From Eremophila alpestris peregrina (Eukaryota > Chordata > Aves > Passeriformes > Alaudidae): a DNA stretch of 64,000 bases. The DNA lies in contig WMCF01000012.1 in the NCBI GenBank assembly GCA_009792885.1, forward strand, positions 13,291,641-13,355,640, read 5' to 3'. Under the pieces are notes generated by a model. It did not search any database. It was not told where the DNA came from and worked only from the letters and a program-made list of their open reading frames with translations. The translations under genes and the position numbers were made by a program. Below, piece after piece: positions 12,701-27,700 of the stretch; positions within the stretch are counted from its first letter, which is position 1, and the number at the start of each line of letters is the position of its first letter.

Positions 12701-15700
12701 TTAATTTACACAGAAAGGGAAGATGCTGAATGGTAGCTCCAGCACAATATAGAGAAGAAACATCACTGCTTCTTACTCTTCATGGTTCATTGCTTCTACA
12801 GACCTTGAATGTCTTGCACACTCAATGTGATCAGCTTCTGGGTGGGTATACCAGTTTTGCTGTTTCCCTACTTTACCACCACAAGCATGTATTTTGGGAG
12901 CCTGCAAAGAAGCTACTCCCACCTGCTGCCCTCTCCTCTGCTAGCCAAAGCTTTCAGTGCTTACGCAGGAAGTAAGTCTCCACACTACAATCCTGGCAAT
13001 CAAAAACCATTTGTATAGAGTTTCTGACACCACTTGTAGACTAAGCCCAACTGCACTAAACAGATTTGCTTTGTTTGTTTGAAGTGTGACTGGTTGTTGC
13101 CAAGCGGATTTCCTCAAAACAACTGTATTGTTTATTCTTGCTAATTCTGTATTTACAAAGAAAGGAATGAAAAGGGAGAAGACAATTGTGCTTCTGGTAT
13201 GAAATGCTCCGAGTGGGGGAGAGACTACATGACCTACATTCTTCAGTGAGTCAATGCAACACCATCCACATGGTGTGAATGAATTAATGATTGGAGATAT
13301 ACCAGTAATGGATTTTTACTTCCCCAGCAATCCCTTCAACCCTAAAATCTTGTCCATGTGACAATAGCCCCTCCATACTGGGGGGATAGGTAGGGTGCAG
13401 TGAAAGGCCTTAAAGATCTGTCCTTTTTAGCATCTCACAGACCATCCACATCCACAATTACTGTAGCATGTTTTTCTCACAAAGTTTGGCAAAGACAACA
13501 GAAAAGAGTGTCCAGGCATACTGCAGGCTCAGTGATTTATGACTTCAGCAGAAAAACTGGACTTAAAAATGCTATTACCCCACACCTGCTCCAGCCTAGC
13601 TGCCAGCTCTGAAAATGAATAGGATGTACTTCACAGTATACTATACAACTGACAGAGAAAGAAGAGACTTTACAGCAGTTTATAAATAGAGTGGAGTGCT
13701 GGCAGAAGACTGAAAGTGCTAAGGCTCAGGACAGCGAAGTTACAACTTCACTGGGGCATTTTTGCCTGTTGCAGCAGCAGCGCAGTTGGCATCCTGTGTC
13801 AGAACAGAAACAGCCCAGGTATCAGATATATCTGACAGAAGCAGGTTCAGTCTGAGAGGTCTTATTTCATATCCAGTAATAGTATCTGAATGGATGCTGA
13901 TGGTCACTGCTAAAATTTAGTCCAGCTTCTGGCAGCACACAGAACAGAATGATAAACTTAGGGTCTGTTCCATGTTTTCTACTATATTCCATCTGTGGTT
14001 TAGTGCAGTACTGATCAGATGGGTTTTCTGATCCTTCTCATATATATATCCATTTAACAGAAACTAAAAAGACATTAGTATTTCAGTATCTGAACAATTA
14101 GGTTCACTAAGTTTCTGTCTCTGTCTCACCTGTTACTGGTGAGCAGAATTCACCACTTCAGCTAGATAGCCACCATAGTGGTGCTCTAGAAAAGCATCCC
14201 AGCTCTACATGATGCAGACATAAAGGCAACATTTAAACAGGGAAAAGAAAACCTGTCAGCAAGACCCTGGAACAGAAATCAGGCACACAATAAAGGTAAA
14301 GAAAGGTAAATCTGTTGACCTGGGGGTTTAGAGAAAGTGCAGAGCACATTATGGTAGAGTAGCTGGAGAATAGCAGTAATAATAGACAGTATAACTACCA
14401 CAACAGGAAAAGCAAAAGGCAGTAAATATGTAAAGGTAATAGAGTAAAACCAAAAAGCAGTATTAGTGCTTTATCTAACATAATTAAAAACTGCACTGTA
14501 ATTTTTTTTCCTTAATTCCATACAAAACCAGTACACAACACAGCTGGGAAGTTTTCCATTATGTACCTAAAAAAGTTAATACTGTGCAAACCTTCTTAAT
14601 TCCGAAGTGAAATCTCAGGCAAAACTCCAACAGTTGTAGCAACAAAGATGCTGCCATCTTGTACATAATAGTCTTCAAAAAAAAAGTTCAACAGGCAAGA
14701 CCATAGACTCTTTCAACATGTACTTATCCAACTCTCTCTGTCATGTTGAAGAATATTTTAAATATTTGAATGGATTCTCAAGATAACTTTAAAGAATCTG
14801 CTGGTGGCTATTAATTTATAATGTACAGAGCAGGATGTTATGCCAAAAAAGGTCTGTTTCTTGTATGTATTTATTACATTCTCAAAATCGTTTAACTAGA
14901 AAACAAGAGGATTTTTTTTTCTGTGTATCTAAGTGCAGAATACACGTCTGGACTGTAAACTGCACATGATTACATTCCATAGTTTGGCAAACAAAAGATG
15001 AACACTAGCATATTTATCAAAACACTTAACAAAGACATTGTGTTCTCAAAATCTGATTTATCGGTTAGCCTCACTGTCACATAATTTTTGACCAGGGTAC
15101 ACAAGAGTTTAAAGTAAAAGCAATAATTTAAAAAAACCAAAAAAAAACCAAAAAACAAACAAAAAATAAAACCCAAAAGAAAACCCCACCACAACTACAT
15201 ACCGTGTACACTGCGCAATTCCAAGGTGTGAGTTTATTTTACTAATATAAATCAGGGAACTGACTTGATGGTGGAATTATTAGACACTTGTTTGTTAGAG
15301 AGCTTCTTAGATTTCACTGGTGTTAAGAGATTTGACACCCCACGTATAAGTCAAGTGCCTCATAGTGCAAGTGTTTTTCTAGTCTTCCCTTAAATGCAGT
15401 CTGCTTTTCTGCTTTGATTAATTGTACTGAAAATAAAATATATACTTATAAAATTAGATACTTACAGTGAAAATACCCATCAGCTGAGTGTAAAAGAGTC
15501 GACTTATTCCACCAAATATTATTAGACCCATGAAGGCAGATATTCTTAGGAGAGCAAGTTCATGTCTAAATACAAACACATCCTAGAACAAGACAGAGAG
15601 AGAGAGACTTTAGCTGTTATAGATTAATTAAAGTCTTTGAACCAAGTGGAAATACTAGAAAAGAGCTGTAAGAGGTGTTCTCAAGGCCTTAAAGCTGAAG

Positions 15701-18700
15701 GCAAATATTGGATTTTGAGCTACACTGCATATCACTGATATATGGTTTTTTATGTTTTAAAAGCAGAAACCAATAATCTTTTCTTCATACACATTAACAG
15801 TTGGGGATTTATTTTGCCAGACTGCTAAAAACTCCTTCAAGTAGTTAAGAGAATAGCTCAAGTTCAAATGGATTACTTTGGAATCTTCCCTCTCAAACTG
15901 TGCCAGACTACTTCCTATAATACAGGAAAACTACTCTGTTAAATGGTCTGATTTATTTAGATTCTTATACCCTGGCTATCAGGCACAGCACATTTCATTT
16001 TTACATCACCTTTTCTGAAAGAAAATAAGATTGACACTTGAAGATTGTAGCTACAAAGTCCAAGTATCTGTACTGGACTGTTCTCACTCTAGTGCTGTCT
16101 ATTATCTATTAACATAAACTTATCTCCAACTTTTAAATCTTGGCCTTGAGTGGATTACTGCCACTTTGGATAATGGTTAACAGTACAGATGTTTCAGGGC
16201 ACACAGGAATATGAATGCATTTGATCAGTGCATTGGAAAGTCTGTTCTCATCCAGCAGAAAATACAGAAAGCATTACAGACTGTTAGGTAACGTCTTCAA
16301 AGGATAGAGCACCTTATTTTTATCCCAGGAGAACATTTTTACATGACAGCTACATTAGATATACTGTGAGTTCAGACCCCATTTTCTTATTTTTAAGTTC
16401 CAATTATATTCCCAAGACTGTCTTTTGAATATACACATCTGTTTTTCCACTTACAAAAGCTAGATAATGGCAGGAGAGTATTAAAATCTTCCAAGTAAAC
16501 TTTAAATTACAACCAGTATATAGAAGAGAACTGAATGAAAAAAAACAAGCAAAGTTACATTCTGAATCTAGCATGACACTCCCCCATTAGCATCCCCTGC
16601 AACTTTACTTTAGAAGAGTTCCTTCTCTTGAACATCATTTTCAGCATGAAAAAAATACATCACCAAACACATGACAAAAGAAAATCCTTGCATACAGAAG
16701 AGAAGATGCATTTTTATCTGACTCTTTTAAACCGCATTAAACTAGAGGTACAGAAATGATAGACCACTAAAGATCACAGAATCATAGGATCACATAATGA
16801 TCTGCATTGGAAAGGACCTTAAAGATCACCTACTCCCAGCTTCCCTGCTGTGGAAGGGACATCTTTCACTACAGCAGGTTGCTCAGATCTTCATCAAATT
16901 TGGCCTTGAACACTTCCAGGGATGAGGCATCCATAAATTTCTCTAGGCAACTTTTTCCAGTGCCTCCTTAGCCTCTGAGTAAAGAATTGCTTCTTAATAT
17001 GTAATCTGAACCTACTCTTGTCAGTTTGAAGCCATTCCCCCTTGTCCTGCCACTACATACTCCTACAGAGAGAAGCTCTCTATCTTTCTTGTGGGATCCC
17101 CTCAGGCAAATGAAGCCTTCTCTTTTCCAGAATGAACAAACCCAATTCACAGAATCAGAGAATCATTAGGGTTGAAAGGGACCTTTGAAGATCATCCAGT
17201 CAAACCCCCCTTACAAAGCAGAGTCTCCTAGAACAGGTAACACAGCAGTTCATCCAGGTGGATTTGGAGTGTCTCCAGAGAGGGAGACTCCAGAACCTCC
17301 CCAGGCAGCTGTTTCAGTGCTCTGCCACCCTCAGTATAAAGAAGTTCTACCTCATGTTGAGGTAGAACAATTTGTGCTTTAGTTTACGGTCATTGCACTT
17401 CAACCAGTTGCTGGGCACCACTGAAAAGAGTCTGGCACCGTCCTCCTGACCCACCTTTGAGATACTTGTATGTATTTGATGAGATCCCCTCTCTGTCTTC
17501 TCCACACCAAACAGGCCCAGCTCCCAGAGTCTCTCCTTATAACAGAGAAGCTCCTGAGCCCTGACCATCCTTGTGCCTCTCCACTGGAGCCTCTCCAGTT
17601 GCTCCTTGTCTCTCTTGTGCTGAGGAGCCCAGAACTGAGCACAACACTCCAGCTGTGGCCTCACTAGGGCTGAGGAGAGGGGGAGGATCAGCTCCCTTGG
17701 CCTGCTGGCCACACTCTCCCCAGTGCACCCCAGGATTCCATTGGCCCTCCTGGCCACAGGGGCACTGATGGCTCATGGACAACTTGTGATCCCAGCAGGA
17801 GTCCCAGGTCCTTTCCCACAGAGCTGCTCTGTAGGAGCTCAGCCCCAGCCTGTGCTGGCACTTGGTGCTGTTCCTCCCCTGGTGCAGGACCTGGCACTTG
17901 CCCTTGTTGAGCCTCAGGAGGTTTCTGTCTGCCCAACCCTGCAGCTGATCAAGGTCCCATGGAATGGCAGCAGAGCCTTCAGGTGGATCAGCCACTGACC
18001 CCAGTTTAGTGTCACCAGCAAATTTGATCCCTCCCTCCAAGTCCTTGACAGGTAAGTTTAGTAAGTATTGATCCCCTGAGAATACCACTGACTGCAGGCC
18101 TCCTGCTGGACTGTGCTGCACTGATCATGACCCTCTGAGCTCTGCCATTCAACCAGTTCTTGATCCACCTCATTGTCCATTCCTCTTACCCACATTTGCT
18201 GAGCTTACCCATGAGGATGTTATGGGAGACAGTGTCAAAAGCCTTGCTGAAAAGCTGAGATAGACAACATCCACTGTTCTCCCCTCATTGACCCAATCTG
18301 CCATGGCATCAGAGAAGTCCATCCAATTGGTCAAACATGATTTGCCTTTGGTGTCTCAATCCTGACTACTCCTGATGATGACCTTCTTTTCTTTTACATG
18401 CTTGGTCATGGCCTCCAGTGCAGTGTGAGTACTGAGATAGTGTGATTTAGGAGTTTGGGGTGCAGGCTATTTTTGCTAGCAGAAAGAACTATACAGACTG
18501 AGCCACAAAGCACGCACACAGATTAGCTGACATCACCAGTGCATGAACACTCTGGGTTTTGTGCCACAGCAGCTTTTTTTCTGCATTGCACTAGGCTGTC
18601 ATATACAACCTTGGCACAGATGGCATATTCTTAACAACATGAGAGCTTTCCTCAGGTAGCCTCTTTCTACCTTTCTTATGTCAGCTCCACAGCGTAAATG

Positions 18701-21700
18701 GTCTATCAAAACTTCAGTTCACATGGGTTGCTGCCACTGCCTTTCTGCTTAGCATTTCCTACACCACACATATGTGCACTCCCCTTGGCTGCTGCCTGTC
18801 CTAAGGATTTCTAAGGTTGCTACTTCTATCCATCCAGTCAATATATGTATACAATAAAAACTTGTCACAAAATACGTGCAGGTCTATAGGATTATGTTGA
18901 AAAATGGTCTACAAGCCAAGAGATCTGGTATCTTTATCTCAACAATTTGATATTGCCTCAAAAAGGCAATACCAAAACATTCTACAGAAAGAAGTCTGTG
19001 TGACAGATAAACAAGAGACTTCCTCAACTCCACAGCAGAACACATGCATTGTCTTCATTTGTGAGCATCAACCATTATAGATGACCCTTACAATGAATGG
19101 TACCACTGACTAGCACAAGAGTTACCACAGCTTTTATGCTATCATACAGGAGAGAGGTCAAAAACAACAATGGCCCAGCTCTAGATCATAGTCCATTACA
19201 AGGTGACTGCTTCCAAATTCAACTCTCTTTTTACCCTACCAAAAATAACAACAACAAAAAGCTCAAAAACATATAACAAGTCCCTGCCCTGTGCATTATT
19301 GTGTTATTGTTTTCAAGGATTTATAGTATTCCTTTAAAGCAGCACACCCTACGGAGGACAGAGCTGTCGGTAGGAAACACAGGACTATAGTATCTGTTCC
19401 AGAAGAGACCATCTTCATAATTTTTCATTTACAATACAAGGTTAATTTATTCAATCTTTATTTTTTACTAAAATATGACATATATGGAGATTAATATACA
19501 AGAAAATATATTAAGGGACCCCTTTTTTCCTTGGGGAATGATATTTTGTGTATAACCTGCTTGTCTGTGCTCAGTTGTAAATGCCTGAGATGTTGCCCCA
19601 GCCTGCTGATGAAGTCAGTCTCTCAGGTTGGCTAGGGCAAAAACAGTGTATTATACAAAAGAAAGCCAGGCTTTCCAGAAAGCAAACTAAAAACTACAGA
19701 CTGCAGGTTTTGTAGGAAGAAGGAGGGAGGACTTCATTCAATATTCATGTACTATGCTTTTAACTATACTGTAGGAGAGCAAGGATGGGTTGGTTTTGCA
19801 GAATGCCGAGAGGAAAAATTTTGATGTTTTCATTTTTTAAAAAACTCTCCCATCCTGTACATAATTTTGTGATTCTAAGAGAAAAAGTTTCCGTTAGACT
19901 TTCTTTACAGTATAAATGGACTTTGGTGATATATATTTTCAGATTTTAAATAATATTAGTCAACAATATTGACTAATATGCATAATATTAATATTACTGA
20001 AAAAAATCCTTTTCCCAAGTCAAAGACAATGATTTGTAATTGCAGAAACAAGAACAAAATAAAATTAAACCAGAGCAAAGGAGCCTACATTTTTGTATGT
20101 CAGGAGGTTTGGCTATGACAATTATTGTAGCAACATTGCTAGCCAACAGAATGTATCAGCAGAATTTCTTTTGCTTAAAAGATTAAAAGCCTTCTATAAA
20201 TAAGGTAAAATATACTGCCAAAGCCTTTACCTTTCCAATTTGACCAGCTGTATCTAGAATCTGTGCCAGCCATGGAGAGAGCAACTGTGTAGTGACAAGA
20301 AATCTAGTATTCATTCCTCTCATCTAGCTATTCACAAGATTGACTACTTCCTAAAAGATAAGGCTTCCTGGCATTTTTCATGAAGATATAAAATTGAGAA
20401 TATTCCTGTGTTAACCTCTGAAAATGACCAAAGTTTGCAGAAGAACTAATACACTGATTTTATCTGAACAATATGTTTTCTTGTGCTATCATCCCCCATA
20501 ATCAATTTAATTAACATATCCTTTATTTCTAGCAGTAATTGCACTCCTCCTGCTGGACAAACAGAGGCAACAACCACAATCTAGCTTTCTGACTATGTAT
20601 CAGTTACAAGAACCAAGACTACAATGAAGCAATTTTCTGCAGTAAGAGGTGAAGCTGAAAGATTGTATCTATAGAAATGGCTTCCTCCATTACCTTTAGA
20701 GCTAGCACCCTTTACTCAGAATGCTTAATTAAAAAATTCGGGGATTTTCTTTTTTGGTCCTTTAAAAATAAAAACACAAGTTTTAATTTGGAAAGAGATA
20801 CTAACATGCTGATCAAATTTTCACAATGTATTAATCAATACTCTAATACAATTATTATTTCACAATAGCACTAAAAGCTATTTTAATTCTACAGCTTCTG
20901 TGTTATATACTACTTTATATCTGAAGAATAAAAATTTAGATGAAGGCACACTGCCAAAAAAATTCACAAGTATTTTTAATGAGCAAGAATAAGCTTATTC
21001 CAGATGGCTGTTTAGAAAAAAAATTATCCAGTTCTTTGCATCTGTGCTAAACACTAGCCCCTGTCAATTCAGAAAATGTAAGCTCTCAATTACAGCCAAA
21101 ATTTCAACAAAGAACAGTGCTTTTGTGAAAGGCTGAAGGTCCTGCACTCTCTGGAATGCTATGGTACTTCAGCTTTAATTGATATACAAAGATAAAAAGA
21201 ACCTTGCAGGATGTTTGCCTAAAACCCTAACTACTACTAAGCCAGTCTTCTCAGTCCTGTTCATTTGGTCAAAATTCACAGTTCTGACAAATAATTCTGT
21301 GGCACAAACCTATAGAGCATTACATCCTTAGCAACACTTAAAAAAAATCAGCTTCATGGAACTCTGGTGTCATTTTCCAGGCAGATATATTCACTAGGCA
21401 TGGCAACAAACCATTTTAGTCTTCTCTGCCTCACTGTGTGCTCTCCCATTCTGCAGCTGAAAAACTGAGAAAGCTAAATACTATTCAGTGTTACACTGCA
21501 CTTAACAAAGGTCTGAACAGCCCAGACCTGCTGTTTTTCAATATCATATAAACATATCTTTTTCTCTGGGGCACAGGATACTGTATACTATAGCACAGAT
21601 CCATTTTTTTTAAAATGAAGTGTCACTTGAAGTATTCACATATGGAAACTGATAAAGCCAAATAAAACTACAGGTAAAACTAAACATAACTAAACAGAGC

Positions 21701-24700
21701 AAAGTACTTAATTTCCCCCACACAGCTCTCTGTAAACTTAGGCAGCCAAATACAGGAACCTAATCCACTCTTCAGGCAAATACATTAAAATGGGTTAAAA
21801 TAATTGTTGCAAAAAATGTATTCTGCCTCCTAACATGTCACCTGTCTAAGGGGTAGATATTAAAATTAGGCCTCTTTCCGAAAGACATCAAATCAATCCA
21901 GTTATAGCAGCAAGAATAAGTTTTATACATATTCATATTCATTCTTTGAACTGTCATCATTAATGATTATTTATTATCACCTCTTTAGGTATTGTAAAAC
22001 ATCTGAAGTAAACGTGGTTTTCCTTTCCTTCTCTTACACAGACCACCTCCAAGCAAACAATTTGGTTACCTTTCATACTACTTTTCAAAAGCAAGGCTAA
22101 CAGAACTTTGGCTTGTTACCTAACACAGTGTAATTATACGAAGTAATACACTCAGGGAACATTCACAATAAAAAGGGAATACCCTACCATGACATTGTGC
22201 TATTGGAAGCTAACAAGTCTGTTTCAGTGCCTATGGAAAGATGCTCCAAGCAGACAGCAAATTATTTTCTGTTCCGTATTTCTGAAGTCCCTTTAATGAT
22301 TTAAATGTAAGTATTGATATAGATGGAAAAAGTAACTAAATTCCTTTAGAATCAAATATGTTAAAGAAAGAGGTGCAAAAATCCTCAACTTCAGAACATT
22401 CTACATAATAAAAACTTGGTATCTATGAATTTGAATATAGCACTTTTATCAGTTTCGGATTATCCATGGAACACAGTCCTCCCACTCTCTCCTTTGCCAC
22501 ATCATCTTCACATACACTTTTATGGGAACATCACATCCACTTCAGACTGATACAGGAGCAAATAAGAAGCTCATGAGACTATGCCCCATCCTTTTCCAGA
22601 AGTAGAATTTTTCACAAAGTGGAATTCTTATATAATGTAGGATACAAAATCATATGACAAACTTTAGTTGTTCAAAAAAATGGAAAATGGGACTTGCCTT
22701 TCCCACAATGAAGGGTCAGATTCCAGTAGCCTGGAAAAATGAGTATGACATCACCAGCAGAGAGAACGATGGGGTGTCACATCAACACAGAATTAAAAAA
22801 TCTTCTGCACCTCAGTATTTGGAAGAAATCTCAACAACATTCAGAGCGAAATATCTGAATGAACTTATGATCAATTATATTATTCTCTTCACTTGAAATA
22901 TTTGGAATGTTACCTATTTTTGAAAATTACTTAAACTTATTTTCTAGGTTTCTTTCTTTAGTGTACTTGTATTTGTTATAGTCCAGTAAAAATATAAAGT
23001 TCATTTCAGATTTAGGCTAGAAGCTTTTATGCTTCTTCATAAGCAAGATGGTATAACAGTTTCTTATAAAGAAAGAGTTCTAACTTTGCTGTTCTGGCAA
23101 TTTCAAGCAGCGAGCAACTTTCAAGCAACCTTCTTCAATATTCTGAATACTATAGATAATAAGCATAAATGACCACCAGATAGCAACTTTACAATATAAG
23201 TTTCAGAGTAGAAGGAATTCCTTAATTTTTTACTCTACTCCAGTTGGTAAATCCATTTTCTCTGTGTATACAACTGCCTTTTACTGATGAAAAGACATAG
23301 AAATACTATAACTATTTATATATAGTCTACATAAAACAAACCAAACTTAATTCTCCCTTAAGCCACATAACCTTTTCAAAGCAACACAAAATACACAAAA
23401 TATACCAAAATATACCAATGTATATTTTTCCCCTTGCAGAATGATCATGTGTTTTTTTTCTTTCTTAGAAAAGCAATATCAGCCTTTTAAACATATTAGG
23501 ATAGCTATATATTCAGCATAAACCTACTTTGTAGAAAGTAAAAGGAAATTGAATACATCTGAAGTAATTACCTTACACCTTTCCAGTACTCATAATCACT
23601 TCCAAAGGAAACTAACTGGTTCTTCCCTTCTTTCCTAGATTTCTAAGAAAACTAGTGTTGTGTTTTTAACACGGAGAAATCATAGACCCTTTCATAAAAA
23701 TATTTTACTTACCATAAATCAGTTTGCTATTTAATAACATACAGTTGGTTGAGCTCTCTTCACTGAGAGCAAAGCTGAGCCACCAAAAACGTGTAGTAAC
23801 TAGATGCCAAAACAAATTACATTGCAATACCATTTGTTTGCTTCACAGAGAAAGCAGATTCTTACCCAGTTTTTTTTTTTCAGAGGCAAAAAGTAGTAGT
23901 AATGGCAGAAGTCAAGTATCAGTGTGTAGGAACTAAGGATCTGGGTGTAGAAACACAGCTGTAAAAACAGCCAGTGATTGTCTTCACCAACACAGTTATT
24001 AATCCTGCAGAGAAAAAAAGTGAGCATATATAAAAAGAGAAATACAAATACTTCAACACCAAATTTATGATACTGTGAATAGAAGATTTTATGATTGCTT
24101 ATGGAGCAAACTACTGGGTCCCTTGCACCACAACTGAATGTGTAGGTTGTGCTACTGAGATCATTGCTTAGAACAGGAGACACACTCTCTGTATTTGCAT
24201 ATAGCAAAGATACTACTGCAACTTTAAGTAAAACTCTCAATAAAATTGCCTTTACAAAGTCTGCAAAATTTCACAGTAGTATGTCTTATCTTCTGTTACT
24301 CAACACATTTCACAGGTTGTAAACTTCAGAGAGTCCAAAAACTGGAAAATCAAACAAATGTTTTAAAATAAATGTAATCACAGGTTACCCCAATAACAAA
24401 GAATTATAACTTAGAAATGAACCAAAGGCACAGAAGACAATACAGGCAACCCTATTCAGAAACTCCTTCTGCATAGTTCAACATGAAAAGAGTAAAGGAA
24501 ACACAAGGATTCTATCTATATTAAGTACAAGATCAAAACCCTTCGAAATTGGGGCATAGTCTACTTCACAGAAGTTACATGGATACAATTTCACACAAGC
24601 ATTGGCACAGACATCAGTGCCAAGCTAAGCCAGCGTGACAGAAGCACTACACTAGTACTGTCCTCTGAAGTAGCAAAAACTTGACAAAAAAGGTAGTTTG

Positions 24701-27700
24701 AAAAATGGCTAAATCAACATAAGGGAATACTGATGTCAATTCTGTCCTCTACAGTTTGTCTTACTAAAAATGATACCTCAGAACTACTTTCAGAAATGTC
24801 TATTTTCACTTACTCTGAGTGTTACTGGTGAAATATGAAAGCTCAGATTTATTACTTCTTCATTATTATTTTACTACTACTCTTTATCACTGCTTTAAGT
24901 GCCCAAATGATTAAGCACCACTGGAAAAGAAGCGGGAAAAATGAGCAGCAGTCAGGACCACAAATTTAAAAGTGATTCACTAGAACAACAGTAGATGATT
25001 AGAAGAAATGTCCTGGTTTTACCATGGACAGTGGTGATCCATCCTCCTCACACAATGTCCACAGCGACTGCAATGGTGTGAACGCTTTGGTCTCATCATA
25101 TTGCATTTGTTACATAACTCCCAACGTTCTAGTTCTGGGTGAAAATGTAAAGACACGTTAGAGAGATTTAAACTCAGTAATGTGTGCTCATAATAAATCT
25201 GCATGCTTGTAATTCTAATTAAAAAAACAAATCTTACTATGATCTGAGAAGGATAAGCACCACATAAAAAGATTTTTCCCACTGTGACCTTAATTAAACT
25301 GGAAGATATTACTGCTACTCTGTGCCAGTTTCCTTCTCCAAAATGCTCTCTTTTCCTATAAATTTCTATGAAGTAATTATGACAAAAGCTGTGACTCAGA
25401 AAAGGAAGACTGTAACTCAATTATTTCCTTACATTTCTAATGTGAAAAAATTATTTGATGGACAGAATCAAGATACAATCTCGCTTCTATTCCAGAACCT
25501 CCTAAGAAATACTGCTACTGCTAGATGACTAAAATATGATACACAATGAACACTTCAGGAGCATCTTTCATCTCAAAGCATTTTAAAGGCATGAATAGTT
25601 ACCATATGCAATTTTACACACACAGCAATCAAAGAAAGAGATGGAGGATAGGCTTGTATTTACAAATATATACTATTTTTAAATTACTAATGTGAGATTC
25701 TTTAAAAGCTAATATCCAGAGAAACTGAGTAGCTGAAAGTACCAGGAGTACTATTGCTCAGCTTGGCTATTATTTATCTCAAATTGCACTACCCAAATTA
25801 GAAGAATCCTTTGAAAATGAAAAGTCAAATTATTATTGTCCAAAAAATTCATCTTCACATGGGAAACAAATAAGATTAACACTGAAATAATTCCAGTCAC
25901 AAAACCATGTATTTTCCATCTTTAAGGAAAACAAGTGGACGACTGAGAAACTTGAATACTTTGACTATTTAACCTCGTTTCTACCTAAATAAACTTCTTT
26001 TGATGCACAAAAATTTCTCAAATCTCAGAAGTAGAGGTAAAAAAAGAAAAAAAATGCATAATATTGACAGTAGGACATTCTGAAATTTTTACTGTAAAGC
26101 ACTGTCCCTATGTAAACAAAATAAAGTCATACATTAAACTTCTGAGCCACCTGCAGGCAGCTCTAATCTGGTCTTTCTTGATGCAAAATAACATTTGGAC
26201 ACTGAAGGTAAAGAAACCCAATATCTGAGATCATTAAACTAGTAATAATGACAGATGGAAACTGATTTACAATCTGTTCCCATAAACCCAGCGTCACAAA
26301 GGTGTCACTCACTAATAGGGTAGCTACCAGCAGAGTTCAGAAAAACCCCAACTCATTTTTTAACACAATTCATACTATGCAAAAATGTCCTGTCTGCATA
26401 GAGAATACCAGAGAATTGAAGGGCTAATTGAAGTACAAAACCCCTGATATATCACACATCAAATCAAAATATCAAAGTCATGACCTAGCCTAAATGTTTC
26501 ACCTTCAGAAGTACTTATTAAAGTATGACTGCCATATGGACTGAATGGAGCATGCAAAGGTTGGAGAGCTATGCAGAGATACCTTAAATTAGACAAAAAC
26601 ATTTGTGTACAAAGGGAATTTGCACTGCTCCTGGTATTTTGAAGGTAAATGAAAGCTTCAATACAAATGTAACTGTCTGTAACTAGTGAGTATCTTCATT
26701 ATCCAGCTCAGGTTGCAAAATCCATGTTGCTCTTCCTGCAACAAAAACTGACTCCAGAACCCAAGTCTGAAACACCTGACACTTTACTGGATCAAAGAAT
26801 CAGCTGCCAGAAGCAGAAGGAACACTGGCCTGAGATTTTCTGCAATTAGTGCTGACACATCTGAATCCCAGGAAGATACACCCCTTTCTAAGATCAGCTG
26901 TATACTTCATGCACATTGTATCATTAGCACTAATACTAAAAAAAACATGTTTCCAAACACAACATCCTAGATTTTCAGTAACATCTGGAAGAGAGAGCAA
27001 AATTTTATTCTAGGCATTCACAACATCTCAAGACAAGACTGAAGTATTCACCCTCACTGTATGAGATACATTTTCTTCATTCATGAAGTGTTATCTGTTA
27101 ATGTGACAAAGCTCATGCTGTTTAACAGCACTACTCTATTCTAAATTCCTAAGTAAAAGCTCTGTGCACTAGACAATAGCACCCAACAGTTCATAAAAAT
27201 ACTGTCTTTCTCTGTGGAGAATCATTAAGGTTTTAAATTTCCTCCAACTTCTGCAGCACTGGATACCATCCAGGAATTGTGGGATAAATTTACCAGGACA
27301 AAAAGGACTTGCTCTGTTAAGTTGCTACTTTATAAAAATGCAGTGTAATTAGCACCATGGTTCGCTTTGTTTTGTTAACAGCCCATACAATCATAAGATT
27401 GGGAAAAAAAAAAGAGTGAAAAACACAAAGGTAAAAACCAGCATAGGACTACCTTCCACCATCATTTTTAACATCATACTAATTTACTTAGACAAAAGCT
27501 ATAGAATTAAAATAACTAGCCACCTCTAAACATTTTTCATTAAATATTATCAAGTTAGTAGCATATGCAATATGTTTGAAAGTCTAGAATGCAAAAAAAA
27601 ATTCTTCCCGTGGAAAAATTTCCTAGCAGAAGATCGTACATAACTGAACTTTCTGGTAGAATACAAGCTTTAGAAAAAGAAAGTTTTGAGACTACACAAG

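Larger units (their letters stand above)
1263..15465 (-). other. Large ZDHHC21 intron (about 14.2 kb)
   Basis: No coding exon is seen. Contents: an LTR-like remnant at about 2450-3220, a CCTTT array and assembly gap at 4278-4528, a 17-bp tandem duplication at 7014-7047, T/G-rich low complexity near 9960-10035, an A/C-rich run near 15129-15185, otherwise AT-rich sequence. The open frames here (60-141 codons) have no homologous-looking content. Confidence 0.75.
15583..23865 (-). other. ZDHHC21 intron (about 8.3 kb) with two CR1 insertions
   Basis: Apart from the CR1 copies at 16776-18425 I see only AT-rich sequence with short chance open frames. Confidence 0.75.

Noticed and set aside
17537..18121. 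194-codon minus-strand open frame
   Set aside because: A mixed-frame reading of the CR1 copy; the real ORF2 remnant is only in part of it.
20200..20290. A ZDHHC21 exon at a donor-like GGTAAAGG on the minus strand
   Set aside because: The translation does not fit the family and the 265-aa reading is already complete without it.
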